From assembly GCA_000151295.1 (NCBI GenBank), contig GG745339.1, positions 821,577-885,576 on the forward strand: a stretch of 64,000 nt of DNA. The letters run 5' to 3'. The DNA is from Allomyces macrogynus ATCC 38327 (lineage: Eukaryota; Blastocladiomycota; Blastocladiomycetes; Blastocladiales; Blastocladiaceae). Each line of letters begins with the position of its first letter. Position 1 is the first letter of the stretch. The translations under genes were made by a program, and so were the position numbers. Below, in pieces: positions 1 through 11,092 of this stretch. The notes below the pieces were generated by a model. The model searched no databases. It had not been told where the DNA came from and saw nothing but the letters and a program-made list of their open reading frames with translations.

Positions 1-664
1 GGGGACTCGGGCACGCCCTCATCGTCCTCGCCCTCGCTTGCCCGGCTCGCAATGACGGTTTGGAACGTCTGCAAAAACGCCTCTTGGAGCAGGTAGAGCC
101 TTTCTGTGCGACGCGAACGATCCGACCGGTCAAACCCATGGTCGTGGCAGCAAACGGGCCGCGAACATCAAGCGAGCAAGTGCACGCCGTACTCGCATCG
201 TTGTAGCCGCCGCGCATGCACTCGATGTAGGTGCACAGGTATGGCGACTCGCGCGAGAGACGCTGCAAGAGCGCGAACCGGCCCGCGACTCGCGTGATTA
301 CGTCGGATACGGTGACCTCGGTGTCGTGGTCGTTGCCGCTTGTCGATCCCGTGTCGTTCTCGTCATCGTCGCTAAACTCGCTGTCGCTATCACCAACTTT
401 CGGGTTGATGCTGCTCGCATCCGTGTTCGTATCGGCGAAGAGATCCCCGTTCTCGAGCGAATCCGGCGCGAGTGCGAGCGAACGTGCTCTCCCGAGCTCG
501 AGATCGACGGGCAGGACGGCGAGCACGCTACCGTCCGAGCACGGGTTGCGCAAGAAGGCGAACAGACTGTGGTCGCCCGTCAAATCGTTGCCCACGATGC
601 TTGTTCGTGCAGATGCGGCGACTAGCTCGCCTTGGCCGTCTGGGGCCGGTGACGCGTGGTCCAT
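1..664 (-). CDS. Unrecognised protein, N-terminal part (runs off left edge)
   Basis: I do not recognise this gene. On the minus strand a frame opens at an ATG at 664-662 (A at -3 and G at +4) and stays open, starting MDHASPAPDGQGELV and continuing through a stretch around NDLTGDHSLFAFLRNPC. An acidic low-complexity segment (EFSDDDENDTG) follows, then a helix-like part with RVAGRFALLQRLSRESPYLC. A GT-AG intron at 192-104 (89 nt) joins the frame to LYLLQEAFLQTFQTVIASRA and another acidic run at the window edge. The joined frame reads well and both ends of the intron are canonical, so I believe the gene is real. It is divergent from COQ2, with 316 nt between the two ATGs. No domain can be named from this fragment, and the C-terminal part lies outside the window. 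Confidence 0.6.
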   Translation of the reverse strand, partial: MDHASPAPDGQGELVAASARTSIVGNDLTGDHSLFAFLRNPCSDGSVLAVLPVDLELGRARSLALAPDSLENGDLFADTNTDASSINPKVGDSDSEFSDDDENDTGSTSGNDHDTEVTVSDVITRVAGRFALLQRLSRESPYLCTYIECMRGGYNDASTACTCSLDVRGPFAATTMGLTGRIVRVAQKGSTCSKRRFCRRSKPSLRAGQARARTMRACPSP

Positions 665-980
665 GCTCGGTTTGTTTGCAGGCGATACTGCGGTTGTTGC
701 TCGTGCCGTCGGTGCTGCTGGTTGTGCAGCTCACGGGTGTCGCCGTTGCACATGCAGGGCTCGACGATAGACCCTGCGCAGGAGACTCGGCTGTGGGCGA
801 CCAGCGAAAGCGCGACCATCGTGTTGCCCACCGCACAAATGCCACAGATATCTGTAACCACGCGTCGCAGTCTGGTCCCTGCCATCCAACAACAACTTGG
901 CTCCAGTTCCGCTCGCACTCTCGAAATTTATTGATACTAGTCCCCGGCACCAGCCGCCTTGATCCAGCACCATCGCTACC
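665..980. promoter_or_regulatory. Divergent intergenic region (unknown gene / COQ2)
   Basis: These 316 nt separate two start codons pointing away from each other, so they must hold both 5' UTRs and both promoters. I see no TATA box or other named element that I would defend. Short frames here are antisense to each other and show no family resemblance. Confidence 0.4.
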
Positions 981-2170
981 ATGTCACTCTCCCGCGGCGC
1001 GCCCACTGCGAGTGTGGCCGCGCTCCTGCGAGCCTCTTGGACACATCTCCGCCAGCGAACCCGACCATATGAACAACTTGCACGCATCGACAAGCCAGCC
1101 GGGACCTACTTGCTCTACCTGCCCTGCACATGGTCGATTCTGATGGCCGCGTCCTCGACGGCAATTCCGGCCTCGCCCGTGCTCACGGCCAAGATGCTGG
1201 CGCTGTTTGGCACAGGTGCCTTTATCATGCGCGGTGCCGGATGCACCATCAACGATTTATGGGACCGCGACTTTGATCGGCAAGTGGAGCGAACCAAGGA
1301 CCGACCGCTCGCTTCGGGTGCCGTGTCGGTTCCGCAAGCTGTTGCGTTCCTGGCCGTACAGTGTTCGGTGGGGCTGGCTGTCTTGACGCAGCTCAACTGG
1401 ACCAGGTCCGAACCGTCGATTGACACTTGCTCGCCCAATTTTTCCACTCACGCTTGAACTTGTTGGGTGGGCAGTATTGGCCTCGGCGCCTCGTCGCTTG
1501 CCTTTGTGGTCTCGTACCCATTGATGAAGCGCATCACCTACTATCCGCAACTCGTCCTCGGTTCGTGGTTCTGTTGAGCCCCGCGACGGTCCACTAGCCT
1601 TGTTTCTAACCTTCTCCCCGTCGGATACCAGGATTGACCTTCAACTGGGGCGCGCTGCTCGGATTCACGGCCATGACCAACACGCTCCCACTCGACCAGG
1701 CCCTCCCGCTCTATGGTGGCGGCATTGCGTGGACACTCGTCTATGACACGCTCTACGCCCACCAGGACAAGCGCGATGATATTCAGGTCGGCGTCAAGTC
1801 GACGGCGCTCGCCTTTGCTGACCGCACCAAACCGATTTTGACGGCGCTCGCGCTCACGTCGGGCGGGCTGTTTGCCATGAGCGGCGCGGCTGCTGGGCTC
1901 GGCGTGCCTTAAGCCATGGGGGTCACGGCGGCAGCAGCCAACATGCTTTACCTGACGTGGACGGCCAACCTCGACGATCCGGCGTCGTGCGGGCGCGCGT
2001 TCCGACTGTCATCGTGGGGCGGCGTGTTTCTGGCGATGGGGCTGTCGGCTGAGTATGCGCGCCAGCTCTACGAGGAGCAGACGAAGCGGCAGCAAGAGCT
2101 GGCCGTGCCGGTGGCCGCGGCTGAGCAAGCAGACGATGGCGAGTCGGAGGCTCCTCCAAGGACACCATGA
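981..2170 (+). CDS. COQ2: 4-hydroxybenzoate polyprenyltransferase, mitochondrial (COQ2), with in-frame stop
   Basis: This UbiA-family integral membrane enzyme attaches the polyprenyl tail to 4-hydroxybenzoate in ubiquinone synthesis, in the inner mitochondrial membrane. Exons are 981-1405, 1475-1560 and 1632-2170; the introns (1406-1474, 1561-1631) are GT-AG and the summed length is 350 codons. The N-terminus is Arg/Ser/Ala-rich, like a presequence. Diagnostic pieces are [18 protein letters not shown], the first Asp-rich motif [20 protein letters not shown] and the second, [20 protein letters not shown]. Near the end, [10 protein letters not shown] matches the family's C-terminal block. Oddity: TAA at 1910-1912 is in frame between GLGVP and [12 protein letters not shown], where relatives commonly carry an aromatic residue, so a TAC/TAT to TAA change would explain it. 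The frame is otherwise intact, so this is either a sequence error or a recent null allele. Confidence 0.9.
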
Positions 2171-2453
2171 ACGGTTCCACCGACTCTTTTAGCTTGTCAT
2201 GATTAACAGATTGCCGGGAACCGAAGCAATTTTGCTCAATGAAGCAGAAATGGAGGGCAGACTAGCATGTCACGCGACCGCGTCGGACAGTGAACACTGT
2301 CTGCCATCAGTTCTACAGATCAATCTCTTTTCCGATCCTTTCACGGCAGCAACGGCACAGCAACTCGGCGCACTCCGTTCTCAAACATTCCACCGCTTTG
2401 ATCGCGCCGTGGGACCTGTGCAACATTGGCCAAGCAGCAGCAGCAACACCAGC

Positions 2454-5400
2454 ATGGCCTCAAAGGAGCGACCCAGCGCTGCGAGTACTGCCGCATCGAT
2501 CCGCGCCAACGGTGCCTCAACTGCAATTGGTGCAAGCGCCCAGCTCGCTGTCGGAGCCGGAAGTGACGGCAAATCAACGGCCGCAGGTCGAGCACGCACG
2601 TCGAGCAGCGCCAGCGGAACTCGGCTTGGGCTCGACGACAGCTCGCAAGGCGGGATGCTCAACATGTCGCTGAATGCCATGTCCTCGTCAACGCACCGCA
2701 CGAGTTCGCTGCCGCCGATTCTCGACCATGCAATGCCGGAATTCAACGACACGGCCGTTGTCCCATGGCCCGAGTGGACCGACACCGACATTGCTGCTGA
2801 AAAATGGACCTGGCCGACTGCTGCGGGACCGAGCGCGTCCATGGTCGGCGCATCGACATTTGGCGTGAGCAGTGGCGGTGGTGGTGGTGCGGCGGGTACC
2901 AGTAGCGCCATGAGCGGGAGCGGCGGCAAGGGCGCGGGCGGTGCGAGTGCGAGTTCTGCAGCGCCGGGTGGACCAACAGCGGCCGTCGCTGCAGCGCTCG
3001 CGCCAACCGGCAACTCGGCACTGGTTGCGGCTGCATCCGCCATGGACGACATTGACGCGGTGCTGCAGTATCTCCCGCCGTCGTTGCGTGACCGGGTCGA
3101 CGGGCTCAAGCGCGCGGCCGACGTGGCATTGTCGTACTGGCCGCCGAGCGCTGCGGGCCCACCTGAACTCAAGGTCGTTGCTGATCTCGCGCCGGTCACG
3201 GTTCCTTCACGCGCCGCGTCACTACTCGCGGCACCCAACTCGCCTGCAACAGCGACGCCGCTGGCACCTGCAGTCATCCGCGCGCCTTCGCCACCCGATG
3301 CTGCTCCTGGATCCACGACGGCAGCGGCGGCAACGGCGGGTGCACCACCCGCGGGACCACCGTCGGCACCCGGATCCGCTGGCGCCAACCACGCCGCGAC
3401 GGCACACCCGAACACGCCACCTGTCGCGCCGGGTACGGGAGTACTTGCGGCCCCGCCTGCTGTGCCGACCGACGACGTTCCGGACCCAGTCCAGTCGAAC
3501 CCATTCACGTCACACGATGCGCAGTTCCTGTTCCGCGACGCGGTTGGCGCGGTTGCTGCGACGGGCGCCATGGCCATACCGTGGGCATCGGCCCTACAAC
3601 TCGCGCCGACGCTCGATCCGGCACCGTCTGCCTCGGCCGCCGGTTCGCGCACCGCTTCGAACGACGCGATTTCGCCCTATTCGGCGGCAGCAGCAGCAAC
3701 GACACCGCCCAAGTGGGCGTCGCCCGCACTCATGACCAACTGGGCTCTGTGCCAAGTGTCACCGATGATGCGCACACTGCTCGGCGCGTTCCACGTGCTG
3801 GTCCCGCTCCACCACACCGTATCCACTCTCGCCACAAGCCATTCCCCGGCCCCACCGTCGTCGCCCGCCGCACCGCCACCAACGCGGCCGGGACCCAGCT
3901 CGGCGTCAACGACGGCAGCTGCCGGAAGCGTTTCGGTTCTTGGTGGCGCTGCGGGACCCGCGGCTGCCGGTGCGGCCGGACCCGTTTTCCCTCCCGAACT
4001 CGAGTACTTTGTGCCGTGGGACCACGTCTACCCAAAGGCCAAGGACGCGACGCCGCAGCTCAACCCAGCGGGTAAGTACGCGGTCAAGCTGTTTTGGTGC
4101 GGCGCGTGGCGCAAGGTCATTGTCGACGACAAGATCCCGGTGGATGCCGATGGCAGACCGCTGCTGCTCACGTCGGCGGTCCCGGGCGAGATTTGGCCGT
4201 GGATCGTGACCAAGGCGTTGCTCAAGCTCGCATCGATCAGGTATGGTTCCCAGAAAGTCCCTTATTTGCCCAGGTTCGTGCTCAAACTTTTGTTCCTCGT
4301 TTTTTGATTGTAGCTACGACGAGCGGCCTGGCCACCCGGAAATGAGCGACTTCAACGTCTATACTGCCCTCTCTGGGTGCCCCGCTCAAACCATTGCGCT
4401 CGGCAACCGCGACTGGCCTCAAGACGACCAAAAAGCGCTGTTTTCGCGAATCAGGACGTTGCTGCACCCGCAATCGGCGGCGTCGAGTACCGGTCTCACG
4501 CAGTCTGGGCGACTTGGGACGCCGATCACGGCGCTCCCCACCAGCACGTCAACAGCTGCGGCCATGGTGGCCAAGACCAAGGCGCCCGGACCGTCGGCTC
4601 TTGTGATGGTCTCGTTCCGCAACGACGCGCTGCGCAACGGCATCGTGGCAAGCGAGGGCACCAGCGCATGGCTCGATACTTATGGCCCGCTCTCTGGTGG
4701 AATGAGCATTCCCGTCGTTGCGCGGTTGACGCGGTGGATACCGCCACCAACGAGTGCCGATACCGCCGCGCCGTCGCTCCCGGCGCCGCCGGATATGTTT
4801 ATGCTGCACATGTTCCCAATCATGACCAAGGACGGTGGGGCGAGCGCCGAGGTCACGCTGACGGCGGCCCAAATCATGGCTGTTGCCGACGCGATTACCT
4901 TGTACTATTACCCATCGACGTTCAAGAGCGTCAAAACGTTCCCGTTCCTGATTCCGACGACGGGCGTCGACCGCGATCGTCTGGATGCGGGTGTTCGGCA
5001 GCCGCCGTTGCTGTGTGCGTGCGCGATCAATCGTCTTTCTCGCCATCGACATTCGCACTGAGATGCTTTTCTCTCTCTCACAGGCAACTTGACCGACCGA
5101 ACGCAAGAAGTTATCGTCTCCTTTTCGTGCCACAGCCGGCTCACCGCGCGCCGACCACGTTTTCCGTCACTTCTCGCCGAGACCTTCGACTGGACACGAC
5201 CACAAGGCGTTGCTGAGCTTGCTCCCATCACCTCGGGGACTGGCCTCCCCGTCGCGTGCACCAACGTCTTGCTGCGCATCGCGACCAGCTCGACGCAGTG
5301 CGGCCTCTTGACGGTACGGCCGGGCCATGCCGTGCGGTTTGTGGTCGATGTGCCCGCGCACTTTGCCATGGTCTTCTACTCGCGCGACGAGCTCATCTTC

Positions 5401-7641
5401 GAGGACGAGGCCAAGTACATGGCCGACAAGGCCGGGGTCACGGTCGTCGAGACCGAGGAGGCCTACCCGGCATTGCCGCCAAATGTTTGGAACTTGCTCT
5501 TCAAGTTCGTACATGACCACTACTGCTCGGGAGATCCGCTTTCGACCAACTCACTCTGGTTGCGCGTAGATTGACGTTCCAAGTCAAGACCGAGGCGATG
5601 GTCGGAATGACGCTGCACGTGTCCGAAACCCTCGCTGACTGCACGCTCTTGCGCGTCATCAACAACGACACGATGACGGCGCTTCCAACCACGTTTCTCC
5701 AACTGGTCCCGCGGCCTTTGGTGCCCAATATCAAGGGGTACACGATTCTCGCCGATTCGAAACTCGCGGCCGCACGCAACGCCGGCCGGTTCCGGCTGCG
5801 TGTCATGAGCCGCCCCGGCGCGGTCCTACCGCCAGAAAGGCCGCTCGATCTCGGGCTCAAGGCTTGGACACAGGACTTTGAGGACGTGTACCTCCCGAGC
5901 AAGCACCACCTTCTGTTTCGGTACGTCCTCGCCGGTATGTCTTTGAACTGCGCGAAAGTCGACTGATGCGCGATGGGGATAGCCACGTGGTCCGGATCCC
6001 CAACATCCCTGAGACCCACGTCACGATGCACCTGGCGTTTGCCGTGCCGGGCCTCTTTCTTCGGATCCAGCTGTTCGAAAATGACACGCTCATCTACACG
6101 GCGCGCGCGCGCGAGTCGGTCGTGATCCCCAACGTGGTCATGTACAAGACCGACGACATTGTCGGCCCGGTCGCCGGGATCGAGAACACGAAACCCGAAA
6201 AAGAGACGCGCGGCGCCAAGGACAAGGAAAAGGAACGTGAGCGCGAGCGCGAGCGGGAACGGGAACGGGCCGAGCGCGAACGCGAGCGTGAGAGGGAGCG
6301 CGAGCGCGAAAAGGCGGCGGCTGCAGGGGGTGAGGGGAAGACGTCGGTGCGTTTGGGGGATTCGTTCTGGGTGACCGACCATTCACCTGCACGACGACTC
6401 ATTTCATTTGCTCTTAGCCGCCAGGATCGGCCTCGGCAAGACAACCGCCTAAGCGCCGGTACATTCTGCAAGCATTCCTCGAACCAAACGACGCATTTTT
6501 CCCACTGCTCTGGGAAGCGCAGGCCACAGCAACCGCGCGCCCGCGCACGGCGTCGTCGACCATCAAAATGTCGACGACCAACGTCAAGTCCAAGAAGCAG
6601 ACGGGCGGCGCCGCCGCGAGCGCCAAGGACACGAGCGCCAAGGCCGAGCCCGCACCTGCCGCAAGTACCAATGCGGTAGGTGGTGCATCTTCGGCCGCGA
6701 CGGCACTTGGCGGCCTCGGCGTGCCGTCGACACTGCCCGTCGAGCTGCGGTGGATGCTGCGCGTTTACAGTTCGGACCCACAGGGGATCTATGTCGTCAA
6801 GGACTCGGAGCGCGACGACCGGCACCGCGTTATCAAGGAAGGTTGGGAGCACAAACAGCCGGGACGCACTGCCAAGGCGCGCGAGGCGCGCGACCAGTAC
6901 CTCGCCGTGCTCAAGCAGGCCGCGCTCGCGGCCGTCGCTGCGCCCGCATCTGCCGTCGCGCAGCCGACGCCCGGATCTGGGCCGCTCGTTCCGCCCGTGC
7001 TCGGTCTTACGCCCGTCAGCGCGACCGGGAGCGGGACGGCAACGCCGCAAATTGTTGCAGGACTCGCAGTATCGGCACCAGCCGCCGGGTCAACTGTTTT
7101 GGCCGCAACGGCCGCGATGGCGGTACCCACGGCACCCGCGGCGCCGCAGCCGCCGGCGCCCGCCGTGCAGTTCAATCCAGCGCTGATTGGGATTCTCGGC
7201 GTTCCAAACGTGCTCCCGCGGCCAGAAGACTTCCTACCGGCCAAGGTCCAGAGCGACCGCGTCCCGCCACCCGTCGCGCTCACGCCCGACGACGTGGCCG
7301 CGCGCCGCGAACAGATGCGGGTTGCGCACGACCAGTTTGCCGAGTACTTGGACGGAATGCGTGCAAAGTGGGCGCAGGACAAGAAGGGCGCCGAGGAAGC
7401 GCGAAAATGGATGAATGAGGCTCTCGAGGAGGCTGCGGCAGAGGTGAAGCGGTACCGCGACGTGGACGGCGAGCGCCGCCAGCAGCACCGCGATTGGACG
7501 CTCAAGGAGATTGAGGAAGAGACGGCGCGGATCGCCGCGATTGCCGCGCAACAACAGGCTGCGATGGAGGCAGCTGCGGCGGCCGCGGCGGCCGCGGCAC
7601 AGGAGGAGGCGAAGGAGAAGAAGGGCGGACGGAAAAAATAG
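2454..7641 (+). CDS. ADGB: Androglobin-like protein (calpain-like), apparently lacking the globin domain
   Basis: Exons 2454-4240, 4314-4990, 5084-5504, 5570-5920, 5983-6346 and 6418-7641 join in frame to 1,607 aa. The start at 2454 (MASKERPSAAS, A at -3, G at +4) precedes the androglobin N-terminal block PWPEWTDTDIAAEKW. A long Ala/Ser/Pro linker leads to the calpain-like core near residues 515-760 (KLFWCGAWRKVIVDDKIP, then FNVYTALSGCP). The catalytic Cys box is not visible, so peptidase activity is doubtful. Next come the domain around PGHAVRFVVDVPAHFAMVFY (about residue 900) and the block LRVINNDTM (about 990). An Arg/Glu repeat (6226-6320) and the C-terminal block WMLRVYSSDPQGIYVVKDSE follow, then a basic end. 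From the family order, a globin and IQ segment should sit between the 900 and 990 blocks; here they are nearly adjacent across the intron at 5505-5569. In animals the protein acts in sperm flagellum formation. The gene is convergent with PRP38. Confidence 0.85.
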
Positions 7642-7756
7642 GTGGGCGACTGCAAAGCAGACTTGGATGGTGAAGCGGAGGCAACCGGGCATATTTTGTC
7701 GAGTAAAACACACTTTTGGCCAGTTAAAGCTGAGATTCACACACAAAGCTATCCAC

Positions 7757-8915
7757 TCATTCCCGCAATGGCTTCAATCCCATGGCAATCCGCATCCGGT
7801 TTGTCTCCTCGACGCTCATGCTCTCGCGGAACCCGCCGTCGCCCGACGCTGGTGGTGGTGGAGACCGTGAGCGCTCGGGCTTGTTCTTTTGCGACGACTT
7901 GGACTGTTTGAACAGTGTCTTGGCAATCTTCTTTTTGCTGATTTTGACCTTGGCCGTCACGTCCACCTCTGGCAACTCTGGCACTCGTGCTGGTTCACTC
8001 GCCTCGGCCATGATCGCATCAATGTCGGCGTCACCGACCACCTGGCCGTCATCGTCCGGCACGGCCCCTTCCTCGTGCTCGTCGTCGTCAGCGTCCTCGC
8101 GATCACTGACTTCTCGTGCCTCCTCGGCAGGTATGGGCGCTTCCTCCTCGGCCTCAAACCGCTCCGACAACGCGCTGAATCGCGGATCCAGGTCGCCCTT
8201 GTCCTCGAGCACGTGCCGTTTCTGAATGCGCGGGAGGATAATGTCGCACAAGCGCTCTTCGCGTAGCAGGCCGTCGACGAACTGGTCCATGGTCGTGAGC
8301 GCGTAGGCACCCGTCGGTTGTCGGAACCGCAGCTTGCGGTAGTCGACGAGCAGCGGCTCTAGCTCCTCGTAGCATTGCAGCGAGTTGGCGGTTAGGCGCA
8401 GGTAAAAGGCGCCGAGTGCGCGGAGGTACCTATCGGTCGGAAAAATGAGAGTGAGCGACGGTTCGTTCATGTCGACGTCGTGGAGAGGGGTGGAGAAGCA
8501 GAGCACAGACTTGAACTCGGGGTCACGAATGTACTCGAGCACGATATCATACGAGGGGTCGATCTGCAACAACTTGAGAACCAAGCACAGGAACTTGGTC
8601 GGCGTTTGGGTGCCGTACTGGCCGCCAATGTGGTCGAGCTCGACAGCCTTGTCGACAATTGTTTCCGCTAAACGATAGCTCCGTTGGGTCAGACGCTGAA
8701 ATGGCCAAGATGGGCACCGATTGGCGATTGGACCGACCTGTAAGCCCGAAGCACTCTTCTTTCCAAAAGAGCGTCTCGTAGATTCGGCTCCGAACAATCT
8801 TTTCGACTTTGAGCTGCAAACCGCCTTCGAAATCCTGTTCATGTTGGGCGACCGGATCAGAAAGATGATAATTTTTTTATCCATTGCGGCAAGTTGCTGA
8901 GGGTCTGGCTACCAT
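7757..8915 (-). CDS. PRP38: Pre-mRNA-splicing factor PRP38
   Basis: PRP38 is a U4/U6.U5 tri-snRNP / B-complex protein needed for spliceosome activation in the nucleus. Exons on the minus strand are 8915-8913, 8834-8738, 8667-8511 and 8429-7757, giving 309 aa in frame. Family blocks are VEKIVRSRIYETLFWKEECF, ETIVDKAVELDHIGGQYG, TPTKFLCLVLKLLQI, YLRALGAFYLRLTA and LCDIILPRIQKRHVLE. An acidic segment and a Lys/Ser-rich tail follow (KISKKKIAKTLFKQSKSSQK, ending GLKPLRE). Introns 8668-8737 and 8430-8510 are required to restore the conserved blocks; the second is a multiple of three and can be read through. The first exon is the least certain part: the only start that gives a continuous frame is an ATG followed at once by a 78-nt intron (8835-8912). 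The expected N-terminal HGTNPQ-type motif is not seen. It lies between two motility genes. Confidence 0.85.
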
Positions 8916-9203
8916 TTTGTGAAGTTGAGGATCTTCGCACCGCCGGCTGTTGTCGACTCCCTCGTGCGGTGATAAGTGTCCACGTCAGACTGATCACCTT
9001 CTCAGCTCGTTGCTTTCGGTGTTGGTGAGTCTCTGATTCAAGCAACATTCTGGTGCGGAGACATGCCACCTGGTGGAGAAGTTCGCTGATGCTTTCCAAG
9101 ATGCTTTTGTCGTGGAGAAGTCGAGTTTGGCGCAAATATTTTATAGAACCAAGCCGTGCCGCGGGCGAACCAGCAGAACGCATCATCAACGCGCGCTGCG
9201 CCG

Positions 9204-11092
9204 TCATGTCGTCCCATTCCGCGGCCGTGACGGCGATCCCGGTACAGACTCTTGGTTCTCTTGACTCTGCATCGCCGAACGCGCGGGACTTGTCGGCGCT
9301 CCAGTTCCTTGCCCAGAAACTGGTTGCACTGCTCGGCCCGCCATCTTGACATAGAGCTGGTCGCGCACCATGTCCGAGTATTCTTGTACGTGGCGCACCT
9401 TGTGCCGGCGCCGCTCCGTCTCTGGGTCGCCCGGTGGGCCAAGACTCGTTGGCAGTTTCGCGACTTGGTCGGCGCGGCACAAAAACTCGTAGTCGCGCTT
9501 CGTGTACGGGACGTATGACGTCAATTTGCCCGTCGGCAAGTGCAGCTCGGTTCTTGGCGCCGCTGATGCACCACCGGCAGCGGACCGTTTTGAGCTCGGG
9601 CTCCGGTTGACTGTCGGTGCTGTTGGATCGAGATCGCGGTCTTGCGCGTCGGTAGGCTCGCCTGTGGATCCGGCCTCGTCGCCGTTCGACCATGGCGCCT
9701 TTGCCGATGAATATCCAGGCGGCACGGTACCGGCGTCATACCCGTTGCCCGCTGCGACTTGCGCGTCGTACTCGACGAGCCACTGGTACCGCTGCGTCGT
9801 CGTCTTCGACTCTTTCGGCACCGTCGGTAACGGCGGCTGCGACGTGCGCCGCTTGCGCATCTGCTCGACGAGCGGGGCAATGTGCGACGGGTTCGGGTGC
9901 GAGAGCGAAACGGTGGATGACGTCGAACCCACCGTGCGCGACGCCGAAAAACCTGAGCCCGACGCGGCCGACGGCGCATACCCGGTCGAATACGACGCGC
10001 TGGTGTTATGCGGGTGATATCTCGCCGGATCCGCCGAAGTTGTAGCGTGGTTGGGATGCGGGATGGAACCGTCAGACGCGAACCATGGTGACGATGACGC
10101 GCGTGGACGTTGCCCTGCGTCGCGAGCCGGTGGATACGCACCGTATTGGCCCGCGTGATATGGTCCTGAGGGCAGTGGAGCGGCCAAGTTTGGAGGTGCC
10201 GCGAGTGCTGACGACTGCAGCCACATTGGCACGGCTCCCATGCCCTGGTACGTGGGCGACGGTGGGCCGCTCATGCTCGCGTAGGATGGCATGACGACGG
10301 AAATGGGCTCGCCGGTCGGCGAGATCATGGTCGATGGGAACGGAACAGGAACGACGGAACCGGGTGCAGCCGATCCGTAAGTCGGGAATGACGCGCCGTG
10401 GGGCCCGCTGCGTGCCAGCGCGCTGGTGGAGGGAGTCGGATGACTGGACTATGAAAGTATTGGAAAGACGAGTGAGCAATCAACGAGTGTCGTCGCAGAG
10501 CGAATAACCGAATCCAAACCTGTTGATGCCAACCAAGCGCTGTGTACGATTGCTGTTGCGTCGCCGCCGTATGCCCTCCTTGGTCCACCCACAAGTTGTA
10601 CGCCGGCACTGCCACGAACGAATGCGCAGCTGGGTCGTGTCCGGGACCGACAGTCGCGGTACGGGGCGACGATTGTGGGTATCCAGCACCTGGCAGATGC
10701 GGAATATGTCAGGAATTGCCACCATAGTCAATCCAAACCTTTAATGAAGGACCAAACCCACCATGTGGTTGCGTCGATGAGTATCCCCCAGCGCCCTGGT
10801 CTCGTGCAAGCGCCATGAATGATGGCTGCGTTGACGGGCTCGACCTTGGCCATCCCGGAGGTGGTGATGGCGAGGAGTTGGCAGCCATGTCTGAATAAAA
10901 CTGCGCGAGATATTGGTCGGGCGTCACGGTCACGGGGTCGCTGGAATCGGTACGGGGAGGGAAGGGCGCCGCGACACGCCGGACGGCTCGACCCGAGTAA
11001 ATTCCACTGGCCGTGCGCTTGTTGGCCGCCAAAGTGGCAGCTGCTGGCACGGAATGATAATGCGTTGACGGGCCGGTTGGGCTGAGGGGCAT
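9204..11092 (-). CDS. JHY-like protein (5' end unresolved)
   Basis: JHY (C11orf63) is a protein of motile ependymal cilia in mammals, required for normal axoneme structure. The minus-strand gene has a last exon 10448-9204 and a middle exon 10689-10520, joined by intron 10449-10519. An upstream exon ends near 10753 if the 63-nt intron 10690-10752 is right. The support is the C-terminal block SYVPYTKRDYEFLCRADQVA followed by LGPPGDPETERRRHK and VQEYSDMVRDQLYVKMA. It has the JHY pattern of Tyr-x-x-Asp-Tyr, a Leu-Gly-Pro-(x)-Asp/Glu segment, then a charged helix with Glu-Tyr. The rest is low-complexity Ser/Pro/Ala/Gly, consistent with a disordered protein. The 5' end is given at an ATG at 11092 only as a working choice; minus-strand reading continues open to about 11419 without a convincing start. 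The neighbouring HYDIN starts in the opposite direction. The name is a family guess from a short motif. Confidence 0.45.
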
